Positions 16,153 through 24,960 of a DNA stretch of 34,162 nucleotides are shown piece by piece. The number at the start of each line of letters is the position of its first letter. Position 1 is the stretch's first letter. Location: the NCBI RefSeq assembly GCF_000168715.1, contig NZ_AASE01000021.1, forward strand, positions 1 through 34,162. The letters are read 5' to 3'. The notes below the pieces were generated by a model. It was not told the origin of the DNA, made no database searches, and worked only from the letters and a program-made list of their open reading frames with translations. The position numbers and the translations under genes were made by a program. This DNA is from Chlorobium ferrooxidans DSM 13031. GTDB taxonomy: Bacteria; Bacteroidota; Chlorobiia; Chlorobiales; Chlorobiaceae.

Positions 16153-16680
16153 ATGTCCGGACATCTTGATCTGATTGATCTGAAAATCATCGAGTCTCTT
16201 GGTGAAAATGGCAGGGTTCGGTTGAGTGAGCTTGCTGAAGTGGTGGGCCTTTCCATACCATCAGTCAGCGAGAGGCTCGACAAGCTGCAGAAGAACGGCA
16301 TCATCAAAGGTTTTAGCATGGAGGTTGATGAGCGGCAGCTCGGTTTTGACATTCATGCGTTTGTACGGGTAAGAATTGATTCATCCAAGCACTATAAATC
16401 ATTTATGGAGCATGTGATGAAGGAAGATGAGATTATGGAGTGTTTCTCCGTCACCGGTGAAGGGTCGCATATTCTGAAGGTTATGACCCACAACACCGCA
16501 TCGCTTGAGCAGTTTCTTTCGAGAATACAGAGCTGGCCGGGAGTTCTCGGTACCAATACCAGTTTTGTCCTCTCCCAGCTCAAGAAGAACAAAAAAATAA
16601 GTGCGGAGATTGTCCGCAGCAATCTTCAGGATCGTCAGGTTCTGATCACCTTTGATGAGAAGAAATCAAGAAGATCATAA
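16153..16680 (+). CDS. Lrp/AsnC-family transcription regulator
   Basis: A 175-residue regulator. The N-terminal helix-turn-helix (LDLIDLKIIESLGENGRVRLSELAEVVGLS followed by PSVSERLDKLQKNGII) is the classic AsnC-type DNA-binding domain. It is followed by the RAM effector-binding domain (GFDIHAFVRVRID to the end, with ECFSVTGEGSHILKV), and a lysine-rich tail. The start is ATG 16153; an in-frame TTG at 16132 would add seven residues. It lies 60 bases upstream of glnN on the same strand, so it probably controls or is co-transcribed with glutamine synthetase in response to an amino acid such as glutamine. That is inferred from position. Confidence 0.92.
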   Translation: MSGHLDLIDLKIIESLGENGRVRLSELAEVVGLSIPSVSERLDKLQKNGIIKGFSMEVDERQLGFDIHAFVRVRIDSSKHYKSFMEHVMKEDEIMECFSVTGEGSHILKVMTHNTASLEQFLSRIQSWPGVLGTNTSFVLSQLKKNKKISAEIVRSNLQDRQVLITFDEKKSRRS

Positions 16681-16740
16681 GGCATTATTTTCGTTTTTTC
16701 AGTAACAGGCAGTATCAAGCAAATCAACAAGGAGGTTCTC

Positions 16741-18885
16741 TTGAGCAGTGAAAGTAAAATTCCGGTATCCACTTACTTTGGTGCGATGACCTTTGATCAG
16801 AAAGCCATGCGTGCAAGGCTTCCAAAAGAGGTATTCACGGCATTGCAGGGCACCATCAAGGCAGGTAAAAAAATAACCGAAGAGATTGCCGGTGTCGTTG
16901 CACACGGTATGAAAGAGTGGGCGATGGAGAAAGGTGCCACTCATTACACCCACTGGTTTCAGCCGATGACCGGCTCCACGGCAGAAAAGCATGATGCATT
17001 TTTGTCGATTGACCGTGACGGCACACCGATTGAGCGTTTTTCCGGCGAACAGTTGATCCAGGGTGAACCTGATGCATCAAGCTTTCCGTCCGGCGGCATG
17101 CGCACCACCTTTGAAGCCCGCGGCTACACCGCATGGGATCCTTCAAGTCCTGCATTCCTTATGAAGGGCGGCAAAGATCTGACTCTTTGTATTCCGACCG
17201 TCTTCATCTCCTATAATGGCGAAGCTCTCGATGCCAAAACGCCGCTTCTGCGTTCCATGGATGCCGTAAGCAAATCCTCCATCAGGCTTCTTGAAACCCT
17301 TGGAGTCAGCGGTGTTTCACGCGTTAAAACCTTTGCCGGTTGCGAGCAGGAGTACTTCCTGATCGACAGAAAATACTACACCGAACGTCCTGACCTTGTC
17401 ATGTGCGGCCGTACCCTGCTTGGTGCCCTTCCTCCGAAAGGCCAGCAGCTTGAGGATCACTATTTCGGATCGATTCCCGACCGTGTTCTTGAGTTCATGC
17501 AGGATGTTGAGCACGAGCTCTATCTGCTTGGTATTCCGGCAAAAACCCGTCACAACGAGGTTGCTCCCCACCAGTTCGAGATTGCTCCGATTTTTGAAGA
17601 GGCCAACATTGCCGTTGATCACAACCTGCTGGTCATGGAAGTGATGAAAAAGATTGCCGAAAAGAAAGGCTTTGCTCTTCTTCTGGCTGAAAAGCCGTTT
17701 GCCGGCATCAACGGTTCAGGCAAACACAACAACTGGTCAATCGGCACCGATACCGGCATCAACCTGCTTGATCCGGGTGATACTCCTGAAAAGAACATTC
17801 AGTTCCTTGTTTTCCTTGTTGCCGTTCTTGGCGGTATCTACAAGAGAGCTGATATTCTCAGAATGTCAATCGCCAGCATGGGCAACGACCATCGTCTCGG
17901 AGCCAACGAAGCCCCTCCGGCTGTCGTCACCGTCTTCCTCGGTGAGTTGCTTGAGCGTGTACTTGATGCAATTGAGAGCGGCAAGGTAGACCTTAAAACC
18001 GAAAAACAGGTGCTCAACCTCGGTCTGGCACAGGTTCCCGAGGTCAACAAGGACTATACCGACCGCAACCGTACCTCACCATTCGCCTTTACCGGCAACA
18101 AGTTCGAGTTCAGGGCTGTCGGTTCATCACAGGCCGCCTCAGTGCCGAACATGGTACTCAACACCCTTATGGCCGAATCGGTTGACCAGATGGCTGATGC
18201 GATTCTTGCCAAAATCAAGGCAGGAAAAGAGAGGGATTCAGCAATTCTTGAGACCCTCCGCGAGCAGATCACCGCAACAAAGGCAATCCGCTACCAGGGA
18301 GATAACTACAGCGAAGCCCTTCAGCAGTATGCGAAGGATAACGGTCTGCCTAACCTGAAGAACACCCCTCAGTCACTCAGGGTGCTCCTCAAGAAGGATG
18401 TTCAGGATGTCTTTATCAAGTATGGTGTCCTGACTGCCGAAGAGACCAATTCACGTCTGCACATCCGTCTTGAGCGCTATGTCAAGGGTATCGATATCGA
18501 AGCCCGCACGCTCCAGCTTATGCTGAAAACCTTTGTTATTCCTGATGTTTCCGAATATCAGGGTGATATCGGCAGCTCCTTCAACAACCTGCTTGCTGCG
18601 GCTGAAGCTATCGGGCTTTCCGACAAGGCAATCAAGAGCCAGGCCGATCATCTCAAAAAGCTGGCCGAAAACCTTTCGACCCTGATTGATTTGACCGGTG
18701 AGTTTGATGAGGCCGTTGAAAAGCTTGAGACGCTTGACAGCGAGTTTGACAAGGCGGATTACTGCGCCGACGTCCTGCTCCCATTCATGGTTAAAGTCCG
18801 TGAAGTTTCGGACAGGCTTGAATTGATGGTTGACCGCAGCCGCTGGCAGCTTCCGACCTACTCGGAAATGCTCTTCGAGCACTGA
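16741..18885 (+). CDS. glnN: Glutamine synthetase, type III
   Basis: A 714-residue enzyme of the GSIII class, which uses ATP to join ammonia to glutamate. It is much longer than GSI (about 470 residues) and has GSIII features: THYTHWFQPMTGSTAEKHD near residues 75-95, FPSGGMRTTFEARGYTAWD, AGCEQEYFLID (metal-binding Glu), ETRHNEVAPHQFEIAP-like segment, NGSGKHNNWS (catalytic loop) and a helical C-terminal extension. The start is TTG at 16741, set by AGGAGG 5 bases upstream; no ATG serves as well. Codon use is strongly biased and gene-like, suggesting high expression. It is followed at once by a strong terminator. The Lrp gene upstream is the likely regulator. Confidence 0.97.
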   Translation: MSSESKIPVSTYFGAMTFDQKAMRARLPKEVFTALQGTIKAGKKITEEIAGVVAHGMKEWAMEKGATHYTHWFQPMTGSTAEKHDAFLSIDRDGTPIERFSGEQLIQGEPDASSFPSGGMRTTFEARGYTAWDPSSPAFLMKGGKDLTLCIPTVFISYNGEALDAKTPLLRSMDAVSKSSIRLLETLGVSGVSRVKTFAGCEQEYFLIDRKYYTERPDLVMCGRTLLGALPPKGQQLEDHYFGSIPDRVLEFMQDVEHELYLLGIPAKTRHNEVAPHQFEIAPIFEEANIAVDHNLLVMEVMKKIAEKKGFALLLAEKPFAGINGSGKHNNWSIGTDTGINLLDPGDTPEKNIQFLVFLVAVLGGIYKRADILRMSIASMGNDHRLGANEAPPAVVTVFLGELLERVLDAIESGKVDLKTEKQVLNLGLAQVPEVNKDYTDRNRTSPFAFTGNKFEFRAVGSSQAASVPNMVLNTLMAESVDQMADAILAKIKAGKERDSAILETLREQITATKAIRYQGDNYSEALQQYAKDNGLPNLKNTPQSLRVLLKKDVQDVFIKYGVLTAEETNSRLHIRLERYVKGIDIEARTLQLMLKTFVIPDVSEYQGDIGSSFNNLLAAAEAIGLSDKAIKSQADHLKKLAENLSTLIDLTGEFDEAVEKLETLDSEFDKADYCADVLLPFMVKVREVSDRLELMVDRSRWQLPTYSEMLFEH

Positions 18886-18902
18886 ACTCCATCAGCATGA
18901 AC

Positions 18903-18940
18903 AAACAAAAAAGGTCCGCACTTGCGGGCCTTTTTTGTTT
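18903..18940. terminator. Bidirectional intrinsic terminator
   Basis: AAAAAAGGTCCGCA and TGCGGGCCTTTTTT form a GC-rich stem (one T-G wobble) with a tiny loop, flanked by A-runs and T-runs on both sides. It therefore ends transcripts from glnN on the plus strand and from the yjbQ-like gene on the minus strand, whose stop codons both lie within 20 bases of it. Confidence 0.92.
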
Positions 18941-18942
18941 GT

Positions 18943-19362
18943 CTACTCTCCGATGATTTTGATCAGCACCCGCTTTTTTCTCTTGCCGTCGAACTCGCCG
19001 TAGAAGATCTGCTCCCAGGTGCCGAAATGGAGCCTCCCCCTGGTGACGGCAACCACAACCTCCCGCCCCATGATCTGGCGTTTGTGATGCGCATCGCCGT
19101 TATCCTCTCCGGTTCGGTTATGCTGGTAGCGGCTGAGCGGTTCATGCGGAGCCAGCTCTTCAAGCCATTTTTTGTAGTCCTGATGCAGCCCCGGCTCGTC
19201 ATCATTGATAAAGACCGATGCGGTAATGTGCATTGCGTTGATGAGGCAGAGCCCCTCCTTGATGCCGCTCTCCTCCAGAGCCCGCTCAACCTCGCCGGTG
19301 ATATTGACAAAATCCATTCGTGCAGGTATCTCAAGCCAGAGTTCCTTGTGGTACGATTTCAT
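18943..19362 (-). CDS. YjbQ/UPF0047 family protein
   Basis: A 139-residue protein of the YjbQ (UPF0047, TIGR00149) family. Hallmarks are the His-containing strand [23 protein letters not shown], the acidic/His segment [16 protein letters not shown], and the C-terminal [23 protein letters not shown]. Some members show weak thiamin phosphate synthase activity; the physiological role is unsettled. Length and motif order are complete. It is a single gene convergent with glnN and sharing its terminator. No ribosome binding site is evident at the ATG at 19362. Confidence 0.93.
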   Translation of the reverse strand: MKSYHKELWLEIPARMDFVNITGEVERALEESGIKEGLCLINAMHITASVFINDDEPGLHQDYKKWLEELAPHEPLSRYQHNRTGEDNGDAHHKRQIMGREVVVAVTRGRLHFGTWEQIFYGEFDGKRKKRVLIKIIGE

Positions 19363-19682
19363 GTTTTAAGAGGTGGTTAATTGAGGTGCTATGATGGTAT
19401 TGGCAGTACCCGTATTCATTTCATACCGGAAGTTACCATTTTGATTTGAGATGCAGAGCTATTCGAGATCAGCCCTATTCTGCAGATGTCAGATGGTACT
19501 CTGTTGATAATTGCTGACTTACTCAACGTGTTGAGTAAAAAAGTTATGGTCATTGAAACAGATCAAATGCGGAGCTTTCGAAACAACCTGAATCAGAACA
19601 CGTTCCCGATTTCGAATCTATTGAGCTTTTTAGCTGAGCATCCTGCGGTTCAAAAAAATCCAGGCTTTCGATTATCGGGGCT
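19363..19682. other. Intergenic region, no supported gene
   Basis: A plus-strand open frame runs through this stretch (19486-19701) but overlaps the cfa 3' end, has no ribosome binding site and shows no recognisable protein pattern. The minus-strand promoter of the YjbQ gene is expected here. No repeat or terminator was identified. Confidence 0.3.
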
Positions 19683-20804
19683 TTACCTCGGGATGGTGTA
19701 GCACGCTCTGATCCCGTTTTTGGAAAGCAGCAGTTGCCACAACTGGTTTGTTCTCGATCTGAACCCGCCCGTGCAGCTCAGGAGATAGTAGCGCCACATT
19801 CGCTGAAACGTTTCATCGTACCGGTCAGGCAGCATCGGCCACTGCTTCTCGATATTCTCATACCAGGCCATAAGCGTCCGGGCGTAGTCGTCATGGGTAA
19901 AGACGTGCCAGTCTTCAAGTGTAAAGAGTCCTTCATAGCCGGCAGCGATCTGGGTGGCTGAGGGGATGTTTGCGTTCGGAAAGATGTACTTGTTTGCCCA
20001 TGGTTCAACGCTGGTGCTTGAAGTATTGCCTCCAATGGTGTGCAAGAGCATCAACCCCTCCTCTTTCAGGCACTCATGAGAAATTTTGAAATACTCCCGA
20101 TAGTTCTTGTATCCAACATGCTCGAACATACCGATGGAGTAGATCCTGTCGTAGCTGCCCCTCATCCTGCGGTAGTCGACAACTTCGATGGTTACCGGTT
20201 GAGCGGCACAATAGTCGCGGGCGATGGCGGCCTGCTCGGTTGAGACGGTGACGCCGTGCACCGAAACTCCGTAGTGTTGAGCGGCAAACTGTGCAGCTCC
20301 GCCCCATCCGCATCCGATATCGAGCACCTGCATTCCCGGCTTGAGCTGCAGCTTCTGAAAAATGAGATGGAGCTTCTTCTCCTGCGACTCTTCAAGGCTA
20401 TTCGCCTCCTTCCAGTAACCACAACTGTAGAGCATCCTCTTGTCAAGCATCGCTTTAAAGAGGTCATTGCCGATGTTGTAATGCTTCTCGGCAACCCTGA
20501 AGGCTCGTGAAGGGCGCTGCATGTTGTAGAGCTTGCTGATCACCTTGCCGATGAGCATGACCGGAGGGGAGAGTTTATGCTCGGCTTTTGAGTCGATAAC
20601 CCGGTGAAAAAACTCTTCAAGCTGCTCACAATCCCACCACCCCTCCATGTAGGCCTCACCCAGTCCAAGATTTCCCTGGGTAATGACACGGCGATAGAGT
20701 GCCTCGTTATGGATCCGGATATCCCACGCTCTCTCGCCTCCGATTTTGACATCGGCATCATCAAGGATGCGCTCAAACACTCTTTTGTAAAAGCCATTCA
20801 GCAT
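19683..20804 (-). CDS. cfa: Cyclopropane-fatty-acyl-phospholipid synthase
   Basis: A 373-residue SAM-dependent methyltransferase that adds a methylene bridge across double bonds of membrane phospholipid acyl chains. It shows LGLGEAYMEGWWDCEQLEEF (lipid-binding N-domain), HYNIGNDLFKAMLD and MLYSCGYW (substrate site), then SAM motif I VLDIGCGWGG (about residues 160-169), FEHVGYKNYREYF, LLHTIGG, YIFPNANIPS and a C-terminal RMWRYYLLSCTGGFRSR. The order and length are complete. It lies about 190 bases downstream of arsA on the same strand, in a separate or partly separate unit. Cyclopropane lipids generally protect membranes from stress; a specific link to arsenic is only positional. Confidence 0.95.
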   Translation of the reverse strand: MLNGFYKRVFERILDDADVKIGGERAWDIRIHNEALYRRVITQGNLGLGEAYMEGWWDCEQLEEFFHRVIDSKAEHKLSPPVMLIGKVISKLYNMQRPSRAFRVAEKHYNIGNDLFKAMLDKRMLYSCGYWKEANSLEESQEKKLHLIFQKLQLKPGMQVLDIGCGWGGAAQFAAQHYGVSVHGVTVSTEQAAIARDYCAAQPVTIEVVDYRRMRGSYDRIYSIGMFEHVGYKNYREYFKISHECLKEEGLMLLHTIGGNTSSTSVEPWANKYIFPNANIPSATQIAAGYEGLFTLEDWHVFTHDDYARTLMAWYENIEKQWPMLPDRYDETFQRMWRYYLLSCTGGFRSRTNQLWQLLLSKNGIRACYTIPR

Positions 20805-20992
20805 GATGCGATGAAATTAAGGTGGATGAGGGTAAATACGATAAAACAACGGTTTATCATTTTAATACGTTCATCCAGTGATGCGACCTGCCTTCATCGC
20901 ATGCAGAGTGTCAGCTCAAGCCCGGGGGGGATTTGGTATCAAACCGGTTTGACCAGCAGTATTTATTGATGAAGCCTGACTCTCCGGTTTTA

Positions 20993-22768
20993 TCACTCTG
21001 CAACGGGAGGCGGCACGCTGCATGTGAGTGCGCGTAATCGCTGCTCTCCAACAGGCTCCTCCTTCAACAACGGGACCACAGCATAGCGAGCAGCATAGTG
21101 ATGAGCAACGCTCTTGATCTCAACCAGTTCATTCTCTGCCCGTTCTCTCAAAAGAGTGGAGTGTGTTACAGCCGCAGCTACGCTGTTGTTGATGATCCAT
21201 GCCCACGGTTCGATTGAAGCTCTTCGCAGATCTTCTTGCAGATTTGCGGCTTCAAGTACCGGCGTGGTTTCAGCAAGGGTTACGATCAGCACCTTTGTCT
21301 GCTTGCGGTTCTGCAATTGCATCATTGGTGTGATTTTCTGTTCCTCACTGCTCCCTGACTGACGGGTGAACTCCCGGTGATAGGCTCCTGTTGCATCGAG
21401 CAGCAGAAGTGTGTGGCCGGTCGGAGCAGTGTCCATCACGACAAATTTCCGGTCTGCATCTCCGATGATACGCGAGAAGGCCTTGAATACGGCAATCTCT
21501 TCGGTGCAGGGTGAGCGTAGATCCTCTTCAAGCAGGGCAAGGCCCTCGCTGTCAAGCCCTTTGCCTTTTGAATCAACTACTTCTTGGCGGTAGCGTTCTG
21601 TTTCGGCCTCCGGGTCAATTCGGCTGACCGTGAGGTTTTCCTGTCTGCCGCTGAGGGTTTCAATGAGGTGAGCCGCAGGATCAGAGGTGGAGAGGTGCAC
21701 CGGAAGACCCCTGTGGGCCAGTTCAACGGCGAGGGCAGCAGCCAGAGTTGTTTTGCCGACACCGCCTTTACCCATGAACATAATGAGGCCGTGACCATCT
21801 GCCGCAATTTCATCGACCAGCCGCGACAGCGGTGGTGCAGTGAAGGTGGCGGGCTCTTTTGACAAAGCCGGGAGTTGAGCCTGCGGTTCGTTGAAGAGCG
21901 CAGAGAGGGCATCCAGACCGACCAGATTGAATGGTTTGAGTGCTATCTGATCAGTTGGCAGGGCTTTGAGACTTTCAGGCATTGCAGATAGAGCACTCTG
22001 TTCTCTCATGACGATGGCCCGTGCAAGTTCGTCTTTTGCTGCTTCACCTTCAGGCAGTATGCCGTTCAGGACGAGATAGTGCTGCGAGATGCCGATTGCC
22101 GAGAGCTCTTCACAGGTTCTCGCAACTTCCGAGAGGGCTGCCTGCTGGGGCCGGGAGACCAGAACCATGCGGGTTCGCAGGTGGTCAGCAAGAGCGTTAA
22201 CGGCCTCTTTGTACTGTGTACGCTGCTTTGCGAGACCGGCCAGCGGGCCGAGGCATGAAGCATCACCTTTTGCTGCTTCAAGAAAGCCGCTCCAGGCACC
22301 GGGAAGCTGGAGCATCCGGATGGTGTGACCGGTTGGTGCCGTATCAAACACGATGTGGTCGTAGTCAACAGAGAGCGCCGGGTCGGTCAAAAGGGAGGTG
22401 AACTCATCAAACGCTGCTATCTCGGTTGTGCAGGCTCCTGAAAGCTGCTCCTCGATGGTGTGAAGCACGCTCTCGGGAAGCAAGCCCCGAACCGGCCCGA
22501 TGATGCGTTCACGGTACTCCGCTGCTGCCGCCTGAGGGTCAATTTCAAGTGCATAAAGATTGGTAACCGCCGTGACGGGGGTGACCCGGTTGCCGATGGT
22601 GATGCCGAACACCTGCCCGACGTTCGAAGCCGGGTCAGTGCTGACGAGCAGCACTCTCAGGCCGGAATTCGCAAGTGTGATTGCCGTGGCACAGGCAATC
22701 GAGGTTTTTCCAACCCCGCCTTTGCCGGTGAAGAGGAGGAAGCGGGGAGGATGTTCAAGAAATTTCAT
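20993..22768 (-). CDS. arsA: Arsenite-stimulated ATPase ArsA (two-domain)
   Basis: A 591-residue double ATPase that powers arsenite efflux. Each half has its own P-loop (GKGGVGKTS at 15-22 and GKGGVGKTT near 333-341) and DTAPTGHT signal-transduction motif (142-149 and 446-453). The three arsenite-binding cysteines known from the E. coli enzyme (113, 172, 422) are present here at 113 (SGACTTE), 172 (GDASCLGP) and 421 (SPCTEEIAVF), so it should be metalloid-activated. The ATG has GAGGTG upstream. It is the last gene of the ars operon, 56 bases after arsD. It would couple to a membrane efflux pump; the Acr3 encoded in the same operon is the obvious partner. Confidence 0.97.
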   Translation of the reverse strand: MKFLEHPPRFLLFTGKGGVGKTSIACATAITLANSGLRVLLVSTDPASNVGQVFGITIGNRVTPVTAVTNLYALEIDPQAAAAEYRERIIGPVRGLLPESVLHTIEEQLSGACTTEIAAFDEFTSLLTDPALSVDYDHIVFDTAPTGHTIRMLQLPGAWSGFLEAAKGDASCLGPLAGLAKQRTQYKEAVNALADHLRTRMVLVSRPQQAALSEVARTCEELSAIGISQHYLVLNGILPEGEAAKDELARAIVMREQSALSAMPESLKALPTDQIALKPFNLVGLDALSALFNEPQAQLPALSKEPATFTAPPLSRLVDEIAADGHGLIMFMGKGGVGKTTLAAALAVELAHRGLPVHLSTSDPAAHLIETLSGRQENLTVSRIDPEAETERYRQEVVDSKGKGLDSEGLALLEEDLRSPCTEEIAVFKAFSRIIGDADRKFVVMDTAPTGHTLLLLDATGAYHREFTRQSGSSEEQKITPMMQLQNRKQTKVLIVTLAETTPVLEAANLQEDLRRASIEPWAWIINNSVAAAVTHSTLLRERAENELVEIKSVAHHYAARYAVVPLLKEEPVGEQRLRALTCSVPPPVAE

Positions 22769-22791
22769 GTGGGCACCTCTATTCGATTTTT

Positions 22792-22819
22792 AAGCCCCGG
22801 AGGGGCGAAATATTGGTAG
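22792..22819 (-). repeat. 28-base dispersed element between arsD and arsA
   Basis: On the minus strand the element reads CTACCAATATTTCGCCCC followed by TCCGGGGCTT. It matches 22 of 28 positions of a second copy at 30337-30364. It contains a small GCCCC-x-GGGGC inverted repeat and fills most of the 56-base arsD-arsA gap. It is a dispersed intergenic repeat of unknown function. Confidence 0.6.
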
Positions 22820-22824
22820 CGCAT

Positions 22825-23172
22825 TTAGCCGCAGCATTTTCCTGAACAGCACGACTTTTCTTCGGGCGGTATGTGACCGGCCCAGCGGGCAAGTTCCGAG
22901 CGATTGGGGTAGCGGCCAGCCAGAATAAGCTTGCCATCCACAAGAATCAGCGGAAGCGCTTCATGCCCTGCATCGGCAAGGAAGGCCTTGACAACCGGAT
23001 TTTCTGCAAAGGAGAGCGGCTCTTTGGCCAGGTTGAACCGCTCGATGATGATGCCGTTCTGCTTTGCCCAATCAACATCAGCCGCAAAATTGACCAGTGC
23101 CTGATCGACATCGGTTCCGCACACACCCGAGCTGCAGCAGAGCGCCGGATCAAAAACCTGAATTCCTTTCAT
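22825..23172 (-). CDS. arsD: Arsenite metallochaperone/regulator ArsD
   Basis: A 115-residue protein with the ArsD arsenic site exactly placed: Cys12, Cys13 and Cys18 in VFDPALCCSSGVCG. The thioredoxin-like fold follows (IIIERFNLAKEPLSF; ALPLILVDGKLILAGRYPNRSEL), and the tail carries two vicinal cysteine pairs (CCSGKCC, residues 108-114), as in E. coli ArsD. ArsD hands arsenite to ArsA, raising its affinity for the substrate, and acts as a weak repressor in some operons. The start ATG 23172 has GGAGG 8 bases upstream. arsA follows on the same strand, matching the usual arsD-arsA pairing. Confidence 0.96.
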   Translation of the reverse strand: MKGIQVFDPALCCSSGVCGTDVDQALVNFAADVDWAKQNGIIIERFNLAKEPLSFAENPVVKAFLADAGHEALPLILVDGKLILAGRYPNRSELARWAGHIPPEEKSCCSGKCCG

Positions 23173-23235
23173 ACTATAATCCTCCGGAAAATTATTGAGT
23201 TAATCATGTGATAATAAAACCAGCCAGTTATAACC

Positions 23236-23377
23236 CCACGAAACAGACGAAATTGCACGAAATTGTGTAGGGACGATCCTGTGTGATCGCCCGTCAATGA
23301 TGATATTTCTCTTCGTCCTTGCTGTCCCTGCTGTCCCTCAAGTCCTTGAACTCTTTTCAAAGCACCACCCAACGCAG
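23236..23377. repeat. Intergenic repeat mosaic upstream of arsD
   Basis: Four separate repeat types are packed into this gap between acr3 and arsD. First, CCACGAAACAG...CACGAAATTGTG (23236-23267), also found at 24961-24993. Second, an inverted repeat GGGACGATC...GATCGCCC (23270-23292). Third, four 9-base units of the form GTCC(T/C)T(G/C)NN (23315-23350), also found at 25022-25066. Fourth, TTTCAAAGCACCACC-CAACGCAG (23355-23377), whose reverse complement recurs at 33864-33885. No gene is seen here. Such mosaics are usual landing sites for recombination. Confidence 0.65.
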
Positions 23378-23398
23378 CATTCGAATCGCGTAACAGAT

Positions 23399-24448
23399 TT
23401 ATAGTGCTGCACCAAAATATTTCCCTTTAAACCACAGTGACACATTAACCAGCGCAATCAGCGCAGGAACCTCCACCAGCGGCCCGATTACGGCGGCAAA
23501 GGCCTCGCCTGAATTGATACCGAACACCGCTACGGCAACCGCAATAGCAAGTTCAAAGTTGTTGCTTGCTGCGGTGAACGCAAGTGTTGCGGTTTTTGGG
23601 TAGCCCGCACCAAACTTCCGTCCCATATAGAACGAGAGCAGGAACATGATCACGAAGTAGATCAGGAGCGGGATGGCGATACGCACCACATCCATAGGGA
23701 TTTTAACGATGTACTCGCCCTTGAGTGAAAACATCACGACAATGGTGAAGAGCAGTGCTACGAGTGTGAGCGGACTGATGCGCGGGATAAATTCCGCCTC
23801 ATACCACTCCTTGCCTTTCAGACGCAGCAGCGTAAAGCGGGTGAGGAATCCGGCAATAAAGGGAATGCCGAGATAGATAAAGACCGACACGGCAATCTCA
23901 CTGATGGAGATATCCACGGCAAAGGAGGTGATACCAAGCCACTTCGGCAGCAGGGTCAAAAATATCCAGGCATAGAGCGGGAAAAAGAGCACCTGGAAGA
24001 TTGAGTTGAATGCGACCAGTCCGGCGGCATACTCTGTATCACCCTTTGCAAGTTCATTCCAGACAATGACCATCGCGATGCAGCGGGCAAGGCCGATCAT
24101 GATGAGTCCGGCCATGTAGTGCGGCATATCCGAAAGCAGGAGCACGGCAAGCACAAACATCAGAATCGGGCCGATTATCCAGTTCTGCACGAGCGACAGC
24201 AGAAGCACTTTTGTGTTGCGGAAGACGTCACCCAACTCCTCATATTTAACCTTTGCAAGGGGTGGGTACATCATGACGATGAGCCCTGCGGCTATCAGCA
24301 TGTTGGTTGTGCCGGACTGAAAAAGGTTCCAGAAGCCAGGAATGGAGGGCCAGAGCCATCCTGATAGTACCCCGATACCCATGGCAAGAAAGATCCAGAG
24401 CGTCAGATAGCGGTCGAGAAACGAGAGCTGTTTTGTTACAATAGCCAT
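23399..24448 (-). CDS. acr3: Arsenite efflux permease, Acr3 family
   Basis: A 349-residue membrane protein with ten predicted hydrophobic segments. Family landmarks are [18 protein letters not shown], the conserved arsenite-site cysteine in [19 protein letters not shown] (Cys123) and the [19 protein letters not shown] segment with the conserved Glu. Acr3 exports As(OH)3/arsenite using the proton motive force. It starts 2 bases after the arsC stop, so the two are co-translated. ArsA, ArsD and Acr3 in one operon suggest an ATP-coupled Acr3 pump, less common than ArsA-ArsB; this is inferred from the neighbourhood. The 3' flank is the repeat mosaic. Confidence 0.96.
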   Translation of the reverse strand: MAIVTKQLSFLDRYLTLWIFLAMGIGVLSGWLWPSIPGFWNLFQSGTTNMLIAAGLIVMMYPPLAKVKYEELGDVFRNTKVLLLSLVQNWIIGPILMFVLAVLLLSDMPHYMAGLIMIGLARCIAMVIVWNELAKGDTEYAAGLVAFNSIFQVLFFPLYAWIFLTLLPKWLGITSFAVDISISEIAVSVFIYLGIPFIAGFLTRFTLLRLKGKEWYEAEFIPRISPLTLVALLFTIVVMFSLKGEYIVKIPMDVVRIAIPLLIYFVIMFLLSFYMGRKFGAGYPKTATLAFTAASNNFELAIAVAVAVFGINSGEAFAAVIGPLVEVPALIALVNVSLWFKGKYFGAAL

Positions 24449-24450
24449 GG

Positions 24451-24879
24451 TTATTTGACGGTTAAATTCTCGTTATAGAACTGTCTGAACCGCACATTGA
24501 TCTCGTCACGGACGCGACGGAAAACAGCGAGTATCTCCTCTTTTGTTCCTGTTGCCTCAGCGGGGTCGTCGAACCCGATGTGCAGACGGTGCGCCACTTC
24601 ACCAAAAAATGTCGGGCAGGATTCATTGGCCCCGTCACAAACCGTGATGACATAATCGAAAGCTTTTTCGAGAAACTCATCCACACTTTTCGGCCTGTGT
24701 GTACTGATATCGACCCACTCTTCACGCATCACCTTTATCGCCATCGGATGCACGGCAGCAGCCGGTTTGGTGCCTGCGGAAAAAACCTCAAGATTGGTGT
24801 CGAACGAACGAAGAAACCCTTCAGCCATCTGGCTGCGGCAGGAGTTTCCTGTACAGAGAATGAGAACTGATTTTTTCAT
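24451..24879 (-). CDS. arsC: Arsenate reductase ArsC, thioredoxin-coupled type
   Basis: A 142-residue protein of the low-molecular-weight phosphatase fold. The phosphate loop is CTGNSCRS (Cys9 nucleophile, Arg15) and the resolving cysteines are at 81 and 88 ([11 protein letters not shown]). This is the three-cysteine relay of the Staphylococcus aureus pI258 ArsC (10, 82, 89), which is re-reduced by thioredoxin. It reduces arsenate to arsenite, the substrate of the Acr3 pump encoded directly downstream. The ATG at 24879 is used; a TTG at 24894 would add five residues. Confidence 0.96.
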   Translation of the reverse strand: MKKSVLILCTGNSCRSQMAEGFLRSFDTNLEVFSAGTKPAAAVHPMAIKVMREEWVDISTHRPKSVDEFLEKAFDYVITVCDGANESCPTFFGEVAHRLHIGFDDPAEATGTKEEILAVFRRVRDEINVRFRQFYNENLTVK

Positions 24880-24960
24880 GGTTAGTAGTAACAATTGTTA
24901 AGAAAAACGAACAATAAAGGAAGCACTATAAATTGTCGTGATCGGTTTAAAGATTTATGA

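Noticed and set aside
19486..19701. Plus-strand open frame of 71 codons after the yjbQ gene
   Set aside because: No ribosome binding site, overlaps the 3' end of cfa, and no recognisable protein pattern.
23315..23350. CRISPR-like array
   Set aside because: The repeat unit is only 9 bases with no spacers; it is a simple tandem repeat.
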